From positions 2,275,501 to 2,339,500 of the forward strand of contig NZ_JAAMTH010000001.1 in assembly GCF_018283455.1 (NCBI RefSeq): DNA of 64,000 bases. The letters are read 5' to 3'. Source of the stretch: Planococcus sp. MSAK28401. GTDB lineage: Bacteria; Bacillota; Bacilli; Bacillales_A; Planococcaceae. Under the pieces are notes generated by a model, which did not search any database, was not told the origin of the DNA, and saw nothing but the letters and a program-made list of their open reading frames with translations. Positions 37,483 to 46,745 of this stretch are shown in pieces. The position numbers and the translations under genes are program-made. How positions within the stretch are numbered: position 1 is the first letter of the stretch; every line of letters begins with the position of its first letter.

Positions 37483-38640
37483 TTACTCGACAATCAAAAG
37501 ACCTAGACGGTGATGGTCATGGCGGAAGACGACATGCTGCCGCAAACGCATTTCCAGGTTATGATCGATTACTTCCAGGCGGCAATGCGCTGCATTGAGC
37601 TGGATGGCTTCGTATAGTTCCGTTTCATTCGTCACGGTCGTGCCGTTCACTTTGCGGATGACTTCCCCGCGCACAAGGCCCATCTTCTCAGCCGGAGATC
37701 CCGGAAGAACATCAATGATCATAACGCCTTGCGCTTGAGGCGTCACAGTATAATTTCCGCTGCGCTCTTTCTGAGCATAATAGATGCTAATGCCTAAACG
37801 GAACAATGCACCTGCGGCAAGCGCGATGATCGCCATCGGCTGCCAAAGGAAACCGAATAAGGCAAGAACGATTGTCAATACAGCCGACCAAGCGATCGAT
37901 TTCGCAATTTTGGGGTACAAATAAACGGGCAAAGTGCGTTTACTGCGTCCTTGAAACCCGAATACCAACGGGAACAAAATTAAGGAAAATGCCGATTCAC
38001 CGATCGGCAGCTGCGGCCAGTATGGTGCGTATTCAGAAATCATTTCTCCGGGCACGACTAGAACTGCCGGTATCAGCCATAAGCGGCGCGAAATATAGGC
38101 AGCGGCACGTAAACCACGAGCCGATTTATGCAGGCGAGGCGAAGCGGAATCTGCAGCTGATTTTTCGACCATACGGCTTTCGATGAACAACAAAAGCCCT
38201 GCAATCAAAGCGACTGAAACAAGCCAGCCGTCCGTAAGCCCCCTGCCTGTCATTTCGGCGAACCCGAGATTGACATTCCAATTATTAGCTTCAAATAACC
38301 AAACGATCAACGCTGCCGCCCCCGCCAAATAGACGAAAGAAGCGAGATGGTAAAAACCCGTCAGCATGATAACAATACTCACGATGCTGAGCGCGATCAA
38401 CCACTCCATCGGTACCGCCAAACCAGCAGCTGCCACGATGACCGATAAAATTAACGCATACAACCAGCCATCTTTCAGCAAACGTTTGAATTCAGTTCCG
38501 CCATACACGATCCGTGTACGGAAAATGCGGCGTTCTTTTTTGACGCGAAAATATCCAAGCATCGTCGCTGCAAATAATGCGACATAAAAAACAGGGTTAA
38601 GAAAAAACGTGGCAATTGCCATCAAAAAATCCGTTAACAC
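37483..38640 (-). CDS. minJ: MinJ-like division-site protein with PDZ domain
   Basis: A 385-residue membrane protein: about seven or eight N-terminal spans in clusters, then a C-terminal PDZ domain (about residues 295-370; VMIIDVLPGSPAEKMGLV is its ligand-groove region). In B. subtilis MinJ links DivIVA to MinCD at poles and septa. The neighbour csbA and the downstream ftsEX group match the B. subtilis region. The given start is GTG with a weak GGTG ribosome site; an ATG seven codons later is possible. Confidence 0.83.
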   Translation of the reverse strand: MLTDFLMAIATFFLNPVFYVALFAATMLGYFRVKKERRIFRTRIVYGGTEFKRLLKDGWLYALILSVIVAAAGLAVPMEWLIALSIVSIVIMLTGFYHLASFVYLAGAAALIVWLFEANNWNVNLGFAEMTGRGLTDGWLVSVALIAGLLLFIESRMVEKSAADSASPRLHKSARGLRAAAYISRRLWLIPAVLVVPGEMISEYAPYWPQLPIGESAFSLILFPLVFGFQGRSKRTLPVYLYPKIAKSIAWSAVLTIVLALFGFLWQPMAIIALAAGALFRLGISIYYAQKERSGNYTVTPQAQGVMIIDVLPGSPAEKMGLVRGEVIRKVNGTTVTNETELYEAIQLNAAHCRLEVIDHNLEMRLRQHVVFRHDHHRLGLLIVE

Positions 38641-38721
38641 TCCACTGACACCATCCTTAAGCTAAATGAACTTATGTTCCATTGTACCAAAGATGCAGGG
38701 TTTGCCCTACACCTTTTTCAA

Positions 38722-39828
38722 TCAGTTAAACGCTTGCTGCAGCTGCCCGAGGATATCTTCAATGCCTTCAATTCCCGCCGACAGCCTGACGACACGCTCA
38801 GTCACGCCGATCCGCGCTTTTTCTTCAGCGGATAATGCACGGTGAGACGTGCCGAACGGATAAGAGACGGTCGTTTCGACGCCGGCTAATGTCGGAACGA
38901 TCTTGATCCAGCCGAGTGAAGAAAAGAAGGCTGAGACGTCAGCTGATTCAGGAAGTTCGAACGAAACGATTGCGCCTTTCCCCGGATACCAAACACGGGC
39001 TTTGTCTTGCAGAAAATCGGCGATCGCTTGGGCATTGGCACTTTGTTTCTCCATCCGCAAAGCCAATGTTTTAATGCCGCGTATCGTCAGCCATGCTTCA
39101 AAAGGGCTTAGGTTCATGCCGAGGTTTACGACACGTTTTGTGGCTTCTTCAATCAAAGCCTCATCGCCCACCAATACTCCTGAAGTGACATCGCTATGTC
39201 CACCAAGATACTTGGTTGAACTATGTACGACCAAATCCACGCCTTGTGCATAAGGCGTATACGTATAAGGTGTCGCGAATGTATTATCGATCATCACTTT
39301 AACGCCATATTGTTTTTTTAATTGGACAAGCCCTTCGATATCTTCAATTCGCAAAAATGGATTGGTGATTGATTCACTCAACATCAATTTCACTTCCGGA
39401 AAATCAACCAAAATTTGTTCAATCGTACTGGTTTCCGAGAAATCCGCGAAATGGACTGTAATGCCGAGTCTTTTTAATTCTTCCTTCAGCAAATGGAAAG
39501 TGCCCCCGTAAACATCCTCTGCAGCGAGGATATGGTCTCCCGCCTCAGCAACAGACAGGATGCCCGCAAGTATCGCGGACATGCCCGAAGACGCAGCAAC
39601 ACCTTTCGGGGCGCCCTCTAGCTGTGCGACAGTTTGCCCAAGTGCATCTGTATTCGGGTTAGCTGTCCGCGTGTAGAGATAAGTTCCGTTTCCTTCGTAG
39701 TAGCCTTCCAACTCTTCTAACGAAGAAAAAGAGAAAGCTGATGTCTGGTAGATTGGCATGACTTTCGGGCGGATCGTCCGCTCTTCCATGCCTGCTGTGT
39801 GTACAGATTTCGTATCGATTGATGTCAT
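38722..39828 (-). CDS. Trans-sulfuration family PLP-dependent enzyme (MetI/MetC/MccB-like)
   Basis: A 368-residue enzyme of the Cys/Met metabolism PLP family. The pyridoxal lysine is in VVHSSTKYLGGHSD (about residue 190), the phosphate-binding loop is SSGMSAILAGILS (about 79-91) and the Tyr-Arg pair is YTRTANPNTDAL. Possible activities are cystathionine synthase, cystathionine lyase or homocysteine/methionine lyase; the sequence alone does not decide. Its ATG overlaps the stop of the tlpA-like gene (TAATG), so they are cotranslated. No SAM riboswitch or T-box is visible upstream. Confidence 0.85.
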   Translation of the reverse strand: MTSIDTKSVHTAGMEERTIRPKVMPIYQTSAFSFSSLEELEGYYEGNGTYLYTRTANPNTDALGQTVAQLEGAPKGVAASSGMSAILAGILSVAEAGDHILAAEDVYGGTFHLLKEELKRLGITVHFADFSETSTIEQILVDFPEVKLMLSESITNPFLRIEDIEGLVQLKKQYGVKVMIDNTFATPYTYTPYAQGVDLVVHSSTKYLGGHSDVTSGVLVGDEALIEEATKRVVNLGMNLSPFEAWLTIRGIKTLALRMEKQSANAQAIADFLQDKARVWYPGKGAIVSFELPESADVSAFFSSLGWIKIVPTLAGVETTVSYPFGTSHRALSAEEKARIGVTERVVRLSAGIEGIEDILGQLQQAFN

Positions 39829-40415
39829 TATGATTCCCCCTTATTGATTTCTTCAATAAATCCATTCATCATTTCTTCATCCATTGGGCCGACAATTTTA
39901 TGCAGGACACGGCCCTCCCTGTCTATGATATAGGAAGTAGGAATGGAAAACGCTTGGTAGAGCGCACCAATATCCCCATTCACGTCCATTGGAATCGGAA
40001 AGCTCAAGTCGAACTCTTCGACAAATTTTTTAATTTCCGACATGCCTCGGTCCTCTGTCGTTAAATTGACAGCAACCACTTCGACATCTTTATCCTGTTG
40101 GTTCTCATAGAAAGTTTGCATATGCGGCATTTCTGCGCGGCAAGGCGGGCACCATGTCGCCCAAAAATTAAGAATGACCGCTTTGCCCCGGTAATCCGAC
40201 AGGCGTATTTCCTCGCCTTTCAAAGTCGTTAATTCAAAGTCGGGAGCCAGTTCGCCTTTTGCCAAGCCTTCATCGGTCGGCAAAAAATCGACCGTGCTGC
40301 CAAGCGCCATTTTATTCAGCGCGCGGTCTTCTTTCTGGCTATCGAAGACGGCCCATACTGCGAGAACAATGACCAAAATGGCAGCTATCAGGAGCCCGAT
40401 CATTTTTTTCGACAT
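39828..40415 (-). CDS. TlpA/ResA-like membrane-anchored thiol-disulfide oxidoreductase
   Basis: A 195-residue protein with an N-terminal signal anchor (about 5-22) and an outward-facing thioredoxin domain. The active site WATWCPPCRAEMPHMQ has CPPC as in ResA and other reducing thioredoxin-like proteins, and the cis-proline lies in FSIPTSYIID. It could reduce disulfides in exported proteins such as apocytochrome c. The start at 40415 has GGAG eight bases upstream. It is translationally coupled to a PLP enzyme of sulfur amino-acid metabolism, an unusual pairing. Confidence 0.87.
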   Translation of the reverse strand: MSKKMIGLLIAAILVIVLAVWAVFDSQKEDRALNKMALGSTVDFLPTDEGLAKGELAPDFELTTLKGEEIRLSDYRGKAVILNFWATWCPPCRAEMPHMQTFYENQQDKDVEVVAVNLTTEDRGMSEIKKFVEEFDLSFPIPMDVNGDIGALYQAFSIPTSYIIDREGRVLHKIVGPMDEEMMNGFIEEINKGES

Positions 40416-40509
40416 TCTTTTCACTCCATTCCGTTACCATCATACGATAAACGAACTGTCTGTAGCCAGTAAATTCGCCGGAATTGCCCCGCAACAAATT
40501 GTGTCAACG

Positions 40510-40582
40510 AAAAAACCGCCCAAGCCATTTATCCAAGCTTCACCAGTCGTGAAGCGGAAAGAATGGCCTTGACGGCTTTTTG
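40510..40582 (-). terminator. Long imperfect terminator hairpin of the M23 hydrolase gene
   Basis: Outer arms AAAGCCGTCAAGGCCATT (minus strand) and AATGGCTTGGGCGGTTT pair with bulges; an inner GCTTCAC/GTGAAGC stem caps the structure; TTTTTT follows on the minus strand. It lies just behind the gene's stop. Confidence 0.65.
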
Positions 40583-40584
40583 GA

Positions 40585-42111
40585 TTAATAAGAGAGATAA
40601 TTGGCTGGGTTCACAGCATTGCTGCGCGCCCCATTCCAAGATCCTACGTGAATTTCAAAATGCAAATGAGAACCAGTCGAACGGCCGGTATTGCCCATGC
40701 CTCCGATAAACTGGCGCTGCTCAACTTTTTGCCCGACTGATACCCCAATTGAACTCAAGTGAGCATAAGCAGTCGCATATGGCTGCCCATTAATCGAGTG
40801 GGTAATGATGATGACATTGCCATAACCGCCCATCGATCCTGCATATGAAACGAATCCAGCCGCTGAAGCGACGATAGGTGTTCCTGGGCTGTTGGCGATA
40901 TCGTAACCAAGATGCGTCTCTGCACCGTCCCCGATATCACGCCCGCCAAATCCGGACGTATGGCGCCCTGATGCCGGCATCACGAAATTAGCTGATGGCT
41001 TAACGACAGGAGCCGGTGCCGGCGTTGGCGCTGGTGCCGGAGCTGGTGCGGGTGCTGGCGCAGGGCTGGCAGCGCTGGTGCTTACTGAAGAAGATTTAGC
41101 AGCCGCTTTTTCGGCGGCAGCTTTTTCCGCGGCCGCTTTTTCGGCTGCTGCCCGTTCAGCCGCTGCTTTCTCGGCTGCTGCACGCTCAGCTGCGGCCTTT
41201 TCGGCTGCGGCTTTTTCAGCCGCCGCTTTCCGTTCCGCTTCGGCTATGCGTGCGCGTTCAGATTCTTCTTGCTGAGCCAATTTCGCCATGCGAGCTTGTT
41301 GTCCCATAATCTGCTTTTCGACTGCAGCGCTGACTTCAAGCGCTTCTTCATGCTGTGCTTCCAAATTGTTTTTCTCTGAAGCTAAACGTTTCTGTTCTGC
41401 TTCCATTTGAGCTTTCAAGCCAGCTTGTTCTTTTTTCTGGCTATCCAATGATGCTTTCAATGAAACCAGCTCTTCACGGCGCTCTTCTTGGTTAGCAAGA
41501 ATTGTTTCGACCGCTTCTTTTTTCGCAGCCAATTCTTTTTTGTCGGCTGCTTGTTCACGCATGATTTCACGGTCAGCTTCGATCAAAGTGTTGACTGCTG
41601 AAAACCGGTCGATAAAATCAATAAAGCTATTGGCCCCTAGAAGAACATCTATGTAATCGACAGATCCACCGCTCATCTGGATGGCACGTGCACGCTCTTT
41701 CAATAATTCAGTGCGTTCGTCGATTTTACGCTCGAGCTCTTTGATTGCTTCTTTCAATTCATCGATTTCTTCTTTGGTTTGATCGATTTCTGCTTGTACT
41801 GTGTCTATTTTTGATTGTGTTTCCTGCATTTTCTTATCCAATTGCTGGATTTCCGAAACGATGCTGTCGAGCTTTGAAGACGTTTCCTGAATCTCGCCTT
41901 CTTTCTTTTGGATACCCGAGCTCAAGTCTTCTTCTTTTTCTTCCAACTCTTTACGCTCTTGTTCCAATTTTTGCTGTTCTTTTTGTACTTGCTGTTGCTC
42001 CTGTTCCAATTCATCGAGCTTGCTTGTGTTTGCGTGTGCACTAGGCATCAGCAGTGACAATGCGAGAATTGATGAAACACCGGACAACATCCATTTAGAC
42101 TTCGAGTTCAA
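40585..42111 (-). CDS. Coiled-coil murein hydrolase with M23 endopeptidase domain, likely FtsEX partner
   Basis: A 508-residue secreted protein: signal peptide (about 1-27), long coiled coil (30-295) with the CwlO/PcsB-type segment VDYIDVLLGANSFIDFIDR at 151-169, an AAAEK/AAAER pentapeptide repeat (296-338), a Pro-Ala linker (349-370), then a zinc M23 domain with H400-xxx-D404 and H482-L-H484. It would cut peptidoglycan cross-bridges. The position directly after ftsX, the coiled coil and the EnvC-like layout suggest activation by FtsEX. Start is TTG with AGGGGG nine bases upstream; no ATG fits. Confidence 0.88.
   Translation of the reverse strand: MNSKSKWMLSGVSSILALSLLMPSAHANTSKLDELEQEQQQVQKEQQKLEQERKELEEKEEDLSSGIQKKEGEIQETSSKLDSIVSEIQQLDKKMQETQSKIDTVQAEIDQTKEEIDELKEAIKELERKIDERTELLKERARAIQMSGGSVDYIDVLLGANSFIDFIDRFSAVNTLIEADREIMREQAADKKELAAKKEAVETILANQEERREELVSLKASLDSQKKEQAGLKAQMEAEQKRLASEKNNLEAQHEEALEVSAAVEKQIMGQQARMAKLAQQEESERARIAEAERKAAAEKAAAEKAAAERAAAEKAAAERAAAEKAAAEKAAAEKAAAKSSSVSTSAASPAPAPAPAPAPAPTPAPAPVVKPSANFVMPASGRHTSGFGGRDIGDGAETHLGYDIANSPGTPIVASAAGFVSYAGSMGGYGNVIIITHSINGQPYATAYAHLSSIGVSVGQKVEQRQFIGGMGNTGRSTGSHLHFEIHVGSWNGARSNAVNPANYLSY
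41098..41226 (-). repeat. Tandem 15-bp repeat encoding AAAEK/AAAER
   Basis: About eight and a half copies of a 15-base unit inside the M23 hydrolase gene encode a highly charged helical spacer between coiled coil and linker. Third-position differences between copies show it is not brand new, but copy number could vary between strains. Confidence 0.85.
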
Positions 42112-42186
42112 GTTCGTTTTCCCCCTTTGGATATACGTTCTTTTTCTATGTCTGTATTTTATTTCCTGATTTATGTAAGTTTTAGA

Positions 42187-42211
42187 CCTATGGTTAACAT
42201 GCGACCATAGG
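42187..42211 (-). repeat. Stem-loop between ftsX and the M23 hydrolase gene
   Basis: CCTATGGT and ACCATAGG form an eight-pair stem with a nine-base loop, 12 bases after the ftsX stop. No T-run follows on the minus strand, so it is more likely an mRNA-processing or stabilising hairpin than a terminator. Confidence 0.5.
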
Positions 42212-42222
42212 CCTTGGATTGA

Positions 42223-43107
42223 TTATACCCGTAAAAACTTGCGAATGGACATAAAACTTCCCCAAATCCCGATAAAGACACCCATTGCCAAGATCAACGC
42301 GCTTACTTGGTAGATGAACGGTGAAAACTCGAGCAATTGGAAGAGTTCTCCGCTGAGACGTGGTTGTACAAATTCCGTGATTTTCTGATATAGCAGTACG
42401 ACCAGCCCGATCGGTATGATGGAACCGAGGATCCCGAGCCACATGCCTTCTAAAATAAATGGCACACGGACAAACCAATTGGTCGCCCCGACAAGTTTCA
42501 TGATCTCGATTTCAGTGCGACGCGCCACAATTGTGATGCGGATCGTGTTCGAAATCAAGAACATCGCTGTAAACAATAATGCCAAAATGAGAATCAGTCC
42601 AACATTACGCCCTGCGTTAAGGAAATTGAAAAGCTTCTCAATTTTTCCTTCTCCGTATTCTACGTCTTCGATATATTCAAATGCAGCAATTTCTTGGGCT
42701 ACCGTTTCAGTCTGTTGAGGTTCTGTCGCTTTTACATAGAACACATCAAACAACGGATTGCTTTGCTCGAACAAACTGAGTTCTTCGCCAAAGTCGAGCA
42801 CAAGATCCGTCAACTCTTCTTCTTTCGTTGAAAAGTCGGCCGATTCAACACCGTCGAGGCCGGATATTTCTTCTTCGAGTTCTGCAACATCTTCTTCTTC
42901 TGCATCAAGTGAGACAAAGACTTTGATTTCAACATCGTTTTCCAAATCATCGGCGACTTTGTTTAGGTTCATCATAATCATGACGAATACCCCTACAAGC
43001 AATAAAGTAACGGTGACGGCGCTGACAGAGGCAAATGTCATCCAGCCATTTCGTCCGAGGCTCTTAAGGCTTTCTTTGATGTGACGGCCAAATGTTCTAA
43101 TCTTCAT
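42223..43107 (-). CDS. ftsX: Cell-division ABC transporter-like permease FtsX
   Basis: A 294-residue membrane protein with four spans: one near the N terminus (about 20-45), a large outer loop (about 45-165), and three near the C terminus. It works with FtsE as a mechano-transmitter that activates cell-wall hydrolases rather than as a transporter. The start at 43107 (MKIRTFGRHIKESLK) has GGAGGTG nine bases upstream and overlaps the ftsE end by 11 bases; the longer frame lies in ftsE. The adjacent M23 protein is its likely target. Confidence 0.95.
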   Translation of the reverse strand: MKIRTFGRHIKESLKSLGRNGWMTFASVSAVTVTLLLVGVFVMIMMNLNKVADDLENDVEIKVFVSLDAEEEDVAELEEEISGLDGVESADFSTKEEELTDLVLDFGEELSLFEQSNPLFDVFYVKATEPQQTETVAQEIAAFEYIEDVEYGEGKIEKLFNFLNAGRNVGLILILALLFTAMFLISNTIRITIVARRTEIEIMKLVGATNWFVRVPFILEGMWLGILGSIIPIGLVVLLYQKITEFVQPRLSGELFQLLEFSPFIYQVSALILAMGVFIGIWGSFMSIRKFLRV

Positions 43108-43783
43108 AGCCGTAATCACCTCCGGCTGCGTCGCGCACAATCAGCCCGCCTTCGATGGCAATGACGCGATGTCTTAACTTGTTGACGATTTCCCGGTTAT
43201 GGGTCGCCATGATGATGGTCGTCCCTGTCGAGTTGATCTGTTCAAAAAGGTTCATGATATCCCACGAGGTATCGGGGTCAAGGTTTCCTGTCGGTTCGTC
43301 GGCAATCATCACTTTCGGTGTGTTGACAATCGAACGGGCGATGGACACACGTTGCTGCTCTCCGCCAGACAATTCACGCGGGAACATTTTCGCCTTGTGC
43401 TTCAGACCGACCATGTCGAGGACTTCCATGACGCGCTCTTTGATAATTTGCGGTTTTTCCTCGATGACTTCGAGTGCAAACGCAACATTTTCATACACGT
43501 TCAATCGGGGCAGTAGTTTGAAATCCTGGAATACTACGCCGATGTCACGGCGAAGAAAAGGCACTTTCCGGTTCTTTAATTTTGCGATATCTTTTCCATC
43601 GACAAGCATTTGCCCTGAAGAAGGACGCTCTTCACGATACATCATTTTGATGAACGTGGATTTACCAGCTCCACTCGGGCCGACAATATAAACAAATTCA
43701 CCTTGTGCAATCTCAACGTTCAATCCGTTAAGCGCTACAATGCCGTTCGGATATTTTTTGTAAACATTCTTCATTTGTATCAT
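43097..43783 (-). CDS. ftsE: Cell-division ATP-binding protein FtsE
   Basis: A 228-residue ABC ATPase. Walker A GPSGAGKST is near residue 37, the signature LSGGEQQR near 139 and Walker B VMIADEPTGNLD just after. The start at 43783 follows AGGTGG by seven bases; the frame extends a further seven codons without a better signal. It provides ATP hydrolysis to the FtsX permease at the membrane. Confidence 0.95.
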   Translation of the reverse strand: MIQMKNVYKKYPNGIVALNGLNVEIAQGEFVYIVGPSGAGKSTFIKMMYREERPSSGQMLVDGKDIAKLKNRKVPFLRRDIGVVFQDFKLLPRLNVYENVAFALEVIEEKPQIIKERVMEVLDMVGLKHKAKMFPRELSGGEQQRVSIARSIVNTPKVMIADEPTGNLDPDTSWDIMNLFEQINSTGTTIIMATHNREIVNKLRHRVIAIEGGLIVRDAAGGDYGYED

Positions 43784-44023
43784 TGATAAACCACCTATAG
43801 TCATTCGGCATTTTGCCGAAGTTTATTTCCCAAGTACGTAGCAAATTTTGCAGCACGGTTATTATAACACTCCTAAACCCCTTTTTTGTTACAGTTACAT
43901 TTCAATTCAGACTCAGTCTCGATACAAAGAATTATCTGAAATTTTAATAATATAAGGTCATAATTCATCTATTTTTACCTTATTTTTATCATTCACCAAC
44001 AAAAATACCTCGTTTTATGGCAA

Positions 44024-44056
44024 AAAAATAAACCGGGCAAAATGCCGGTTTATTTT
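44024..44056 (-). terminator. Terminator of the cytochrome c-551 gene
   Basis: Stem AAATAAACCGG with CCGGTTTATTT, loop GCAAAATG; the minus strand continues TTTTTTTGCC. The stop codon lies inside the stem. Confidence 0.8.
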
Positions 44057-44397
44057 TGGTTCGCAAGATACTCTGCTACAGCTTCTGCTTCTTCGCCTTC
44101 GATGATGTTCGGAGGCATAGCGCCTTGGCCATTTTGAATAACTGACAGGATTTCTTCTTGTGACAAGCGGGATCCCACATCATTCAATGCCGGGAAGTTG
44201 CCCTGGCCTTCTAAGTTTTCACCGTGGCATGAAATACAGTTTTGCTGAATGACTGCTTCTGCATCCACTGTCGTTGTTTCAGTTTCTGTATCGCCGCCTG
44301 TATCAGCTGGTTCTTCAGGAGATGTTTCTTCCCCGCCGCCGCATGCACCAAGCACAAGAACTGAACCGAACAATACGGTCATCAATTGCTTTTTCAT
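44050..44397 (-). CDS. cccB: Cytochrome c-551 lipoprotein
   Basis: A 115-residue electron carrier on the outer face of the membrane. The signal and lipobox VLGAC are at residues about 10-19, a Glu/Thr-rich linker follows, then one haem site C-ISC-H (about 54-58) and the axial Met in GAMPPNI. B. subtilis CccB has the same architecture and lies beside ftsEX. GAGGAGG precedes the ATG. Confidence 0.93.
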   Translation of the reverse strand: MKKQLMTVLFGSVLVLGACGGGEETSPEEPADTGGDTETETTTVDAEAVIQQNCISCHGENLEGQGNFPALNDVGSRLSQEEILSVIQNGQGAMPPNIIEGEEAEAVAEYLANQK

Positions 44398-44451
44398 GGA
44401 AATCCTCCTCTTCGTCTTGCTTTTTTTACCTTCTATAGGAGTATACCAAAT

Positions 44452-45324
44452 TTAGGCACGTTTGAAACCTTCCCCAAGAACTTCGGAAGCGTCGGATACG
44501 ATAACAAAAGCTTGCGGATCGATCAATTTAACCAATTGTTTTAGTCTTGTAAATTCTGTCTGAGGAATCACGACCATCAAAATCGGCTTTTCATTTCCGG
44601 AGTAGCCGCCCGTCGCTGTTAATTCCGTAACGCCTCGATCGACTTCATCGTAAATGGCATCCCGGATTTCCACTTGCTTGTTCGTGATGATGTATACCAT
44701 CTTCGAACGGCTGAATCCGACCTGCACCAAATCGATGGTTTTGGTCGTCAGATACAATCCGATCAATGCATACAAGCCTTTTTCGATATCAAAAACGATG
44801 GCTGCTGCCAACACGATCATGCCGTCGATGATCGCAACGCTTGTACCGAGAGTGAGGCCGGTGTATTTGGTGATGATCTGCGCTGCAAGATCGGTTCCGC
44901 CAGTCGATGCTTTCCCGCGGAACACGATTCCTAGCCCGAGACCGACCATGATGCCGCCAAACAGCGAGCCGAGCAGCGGATCTCTCGTCCAGGCTTCCCA
45001 ATCTTCCGTCATGAACACGACGAGCGGCAAAAACACGGTACCGACCGCTGTCTTAATTCCGAAATTTTTTCCAAGCAAAATGATGCCCGAAATAAACAGC
45101 GGAATATTGAATGCCCATTGAACGAATGCCGGCTTCCATTCGAACAAGCCGAATAGAATCGTACTGATGCCGCTGACTCCGCCTGAGGCCACTTCATTCG
45201 GCAATAGGAACACGTTGAATGAAATGGCGACAATTGCCGCTCCTGCCAGAACGGCGATATAATCCATCACAGTTGTCAAAACCGGATGTGGATCTCTTGA
45301 TTTACGTATATTTCGTTTACCCAT
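44452..45324 (-). CDS. yvjA: YitT family membrane protein (YvjA-like)
   Basis: A 290-residue protein with about five or six spans in the first two thirds (YitT_membrane) and a C-terminal DUF2179 domain of about 80 residues with the motif TATGGYSGNEKPILMVVI. B. subtilis YvjA sits at the same place next to prfB. Function is unknown; a transporter has been suggested for relatives. Confidence 0.88.
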   Translation of the reverse strand: MGKRNIRKSRDPHPVLTTVMDYIAVLAGAAIVAISFNVFLLPNEVASGGVSGISTILFGLFEWKPAFVQWAFNIPLFISGIILLGKNFGIKTAVGTVFLPLVVFMTEDWEAWTRDPLLGSLFGGIMVGLGLGIVFRGKASTGGTDLAAQIITKYTGLTLGTSVAIIDGMIVLAAAIVFDIEKGLYALIGLYLTTKTIDLVQVGFSRSKMVYIITNKQVEIRDAIYDEVDRGVTELTATGGYSGNEKPILMVVIPQTEFTRLKQLVKLIDPQAFVIVSDASEVLGEGFKRA

Positions 45325-45486
45325 AAGCTATTATTCCTCTTTCGTCTATATTCACTTGAACCCTGTCAGAGTATAGCAGACCCCCCGTTTTTTGTGAACT
45401 TCATCTGGATAAAGCAATAGCCTTCCCGCAACTGAACTGCTAGCTGTATTCTATCGGCAAACTCCGACATTTTTGCTGCTCTTCTT

Positions 45487-46686
45487 CTATTGAATTTTTT
45501 TTAATACTTTTGACAGTGGGTAAATGCCGATGCTTTGAATGGCGAGGGAAAGTAGAATTACCGCAAATGCCAGGGAAATCAGCACTTGGTCTTGCCCGGA
45601 GGCCGTTTCTTCGAGCCACAGCAACAGTGCAATGGACATGGCGCCCTTGATTCCTGACCATGTAGTTAACGTGATTGTCGAGAAATCATTTTTGAATTCA
45701 TCCCGCCATTTAGGCACCCCGTAAATGAACAGCGCGATAACGATGAAACGGACGATGATGGTCAATAGGAAAATGACTATTGCGAACCACCAGCCTGAAA
45801 ATGCCAGATACTCTGCACCGCGTATGCCGATTAACAAAAACAGCACCGCCAATAAAATCGGTGTAACAATATCCCAAAAGCCGTTCAATGACTGTGGGAG
45901 TGTATCTTCCTTAATGCTTCTTCCCATTTCATAAGCGACGAATACTCCGGCTGCCACTGTGGCAAGAACCCCGGACACCCCGATCGCTTCCCCTATATAA
46001 AAAGCACCGTAAGCTCCGATGACACTCAGCATGACTTGGTATTTTTTATCTTGGGTAAAGCGGATCGTTCTGCTCATCAACCAACCTATAGCAATCCCGA
46101 GAACGACGCCCCCAATCGAAACGAGCAACAATTCCGAGACAAATTTGCCCAATGAAAATCCGTTTCCGGTTTGATACATCGTCAGGAAAATCGTGAAAAA
46201 GACGATGCTCGTCCCATCATTGATCATTGACTCCCCTTCCACGACATCAGCAATCTGTTCTGCACCGCTGCTTTCTTTCAAAATAGCGGTCACCGATACC
46301 GGATCGGTCGGTGTCAGGATCGCCGCTAGCAAGAAAGCCGCCGTGATGGTCAGGCTGGTAAATATCCCGCCTGCGAAATAGATGGACAAGCCGAGCAGAG
46401 CAACGGTGAGGATCAGTCCAATCGTGCTCAAACTGACAATAATGCCGATGTTTTGCTTTAGCTGCTTTAATGGAAATTGATAAGCCGAGGTAAACAACAT
46501 TGCCGGTAAAAAAACATTGAAGATAATTTCTTTTGAGATATTAAATCCGTCGAAATACGGAATAAACGAAAGCCCCAAACCAATTGCTACCAACACGACC
46601 GGAACCGGAAAAAAATTCTTTTTGATATCGATTGTATAAACGATATAGCCAATCATCAGCAAGACCAATAATTGATGCGTCATCAT
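45487..46686 (-). CDS. Na+/H+ antiporter, CPA1 (NhaP-type) family
   Basis: A 399-residue membrane protein with about 12 spans. The start at 46686 (MMTHQLLVLL) has AAGGAGGT seven bases upstream; the longer frame (to 46908) runs through the prfB terminator and the end of prfB. The core motif AAILTPTDPVSVTAIL and GESMINDGTSIVFF give the ion-binding Asp pair typical of NhaP/NhaK antiporters. It would export Na+ in exchange for H+, useful in salty or alkaline settings. B. subtilis has no such gene between yvjA and prfB. Confidence 0.9.
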   Translation of the reverse strand: MMTHQLLVLLMIGYIVYTIDIKKNFFPVPVVLVAIGLGLSFIPYFDGFNISKEIIFNVFLPAMLFTSAYQFPLKQLKQNIGIIVSLSTIGLILTVALLGLSIYFAGGIFTSLTITAAFLLAAILTPTDPVSVTAILKESSGAEQIADVVEGESMINDGTSIVFFTIFLTMYQTGNGFSLGKFVSELLLVSIGGVVLGIAIGWLMSRTIRFTQDKKYQVMLSVIGAYGAFYIGEAIGVSGVLATVAAGVFVAYEMGRSIKEDTLPQSLNGFWDIVTPILLAVLFLLIGIRGAEYLAFSGWWFAIVIFLLTIIVRFIVIALFIYGVPKWRDEFKNDFSTITLTTWSGIKGAMSIALLLWLEETASGQDQVLISLAFAVILLSLAIQSIGIYPLSKVLKKIQ

Positions 46687-46745
46687 GTCCAATACCTCCT
46701 TGCAAATACACGTTCCTTTTTCTTCTATTGCCTTTATAGCCATTA

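Noticed and set aside
40425..40584. SAM riboswitch or T-box upstream of the tlpA-PLP gene pair
   Set aside because: No S-box motifs, no T-box sequence and too little room for either.
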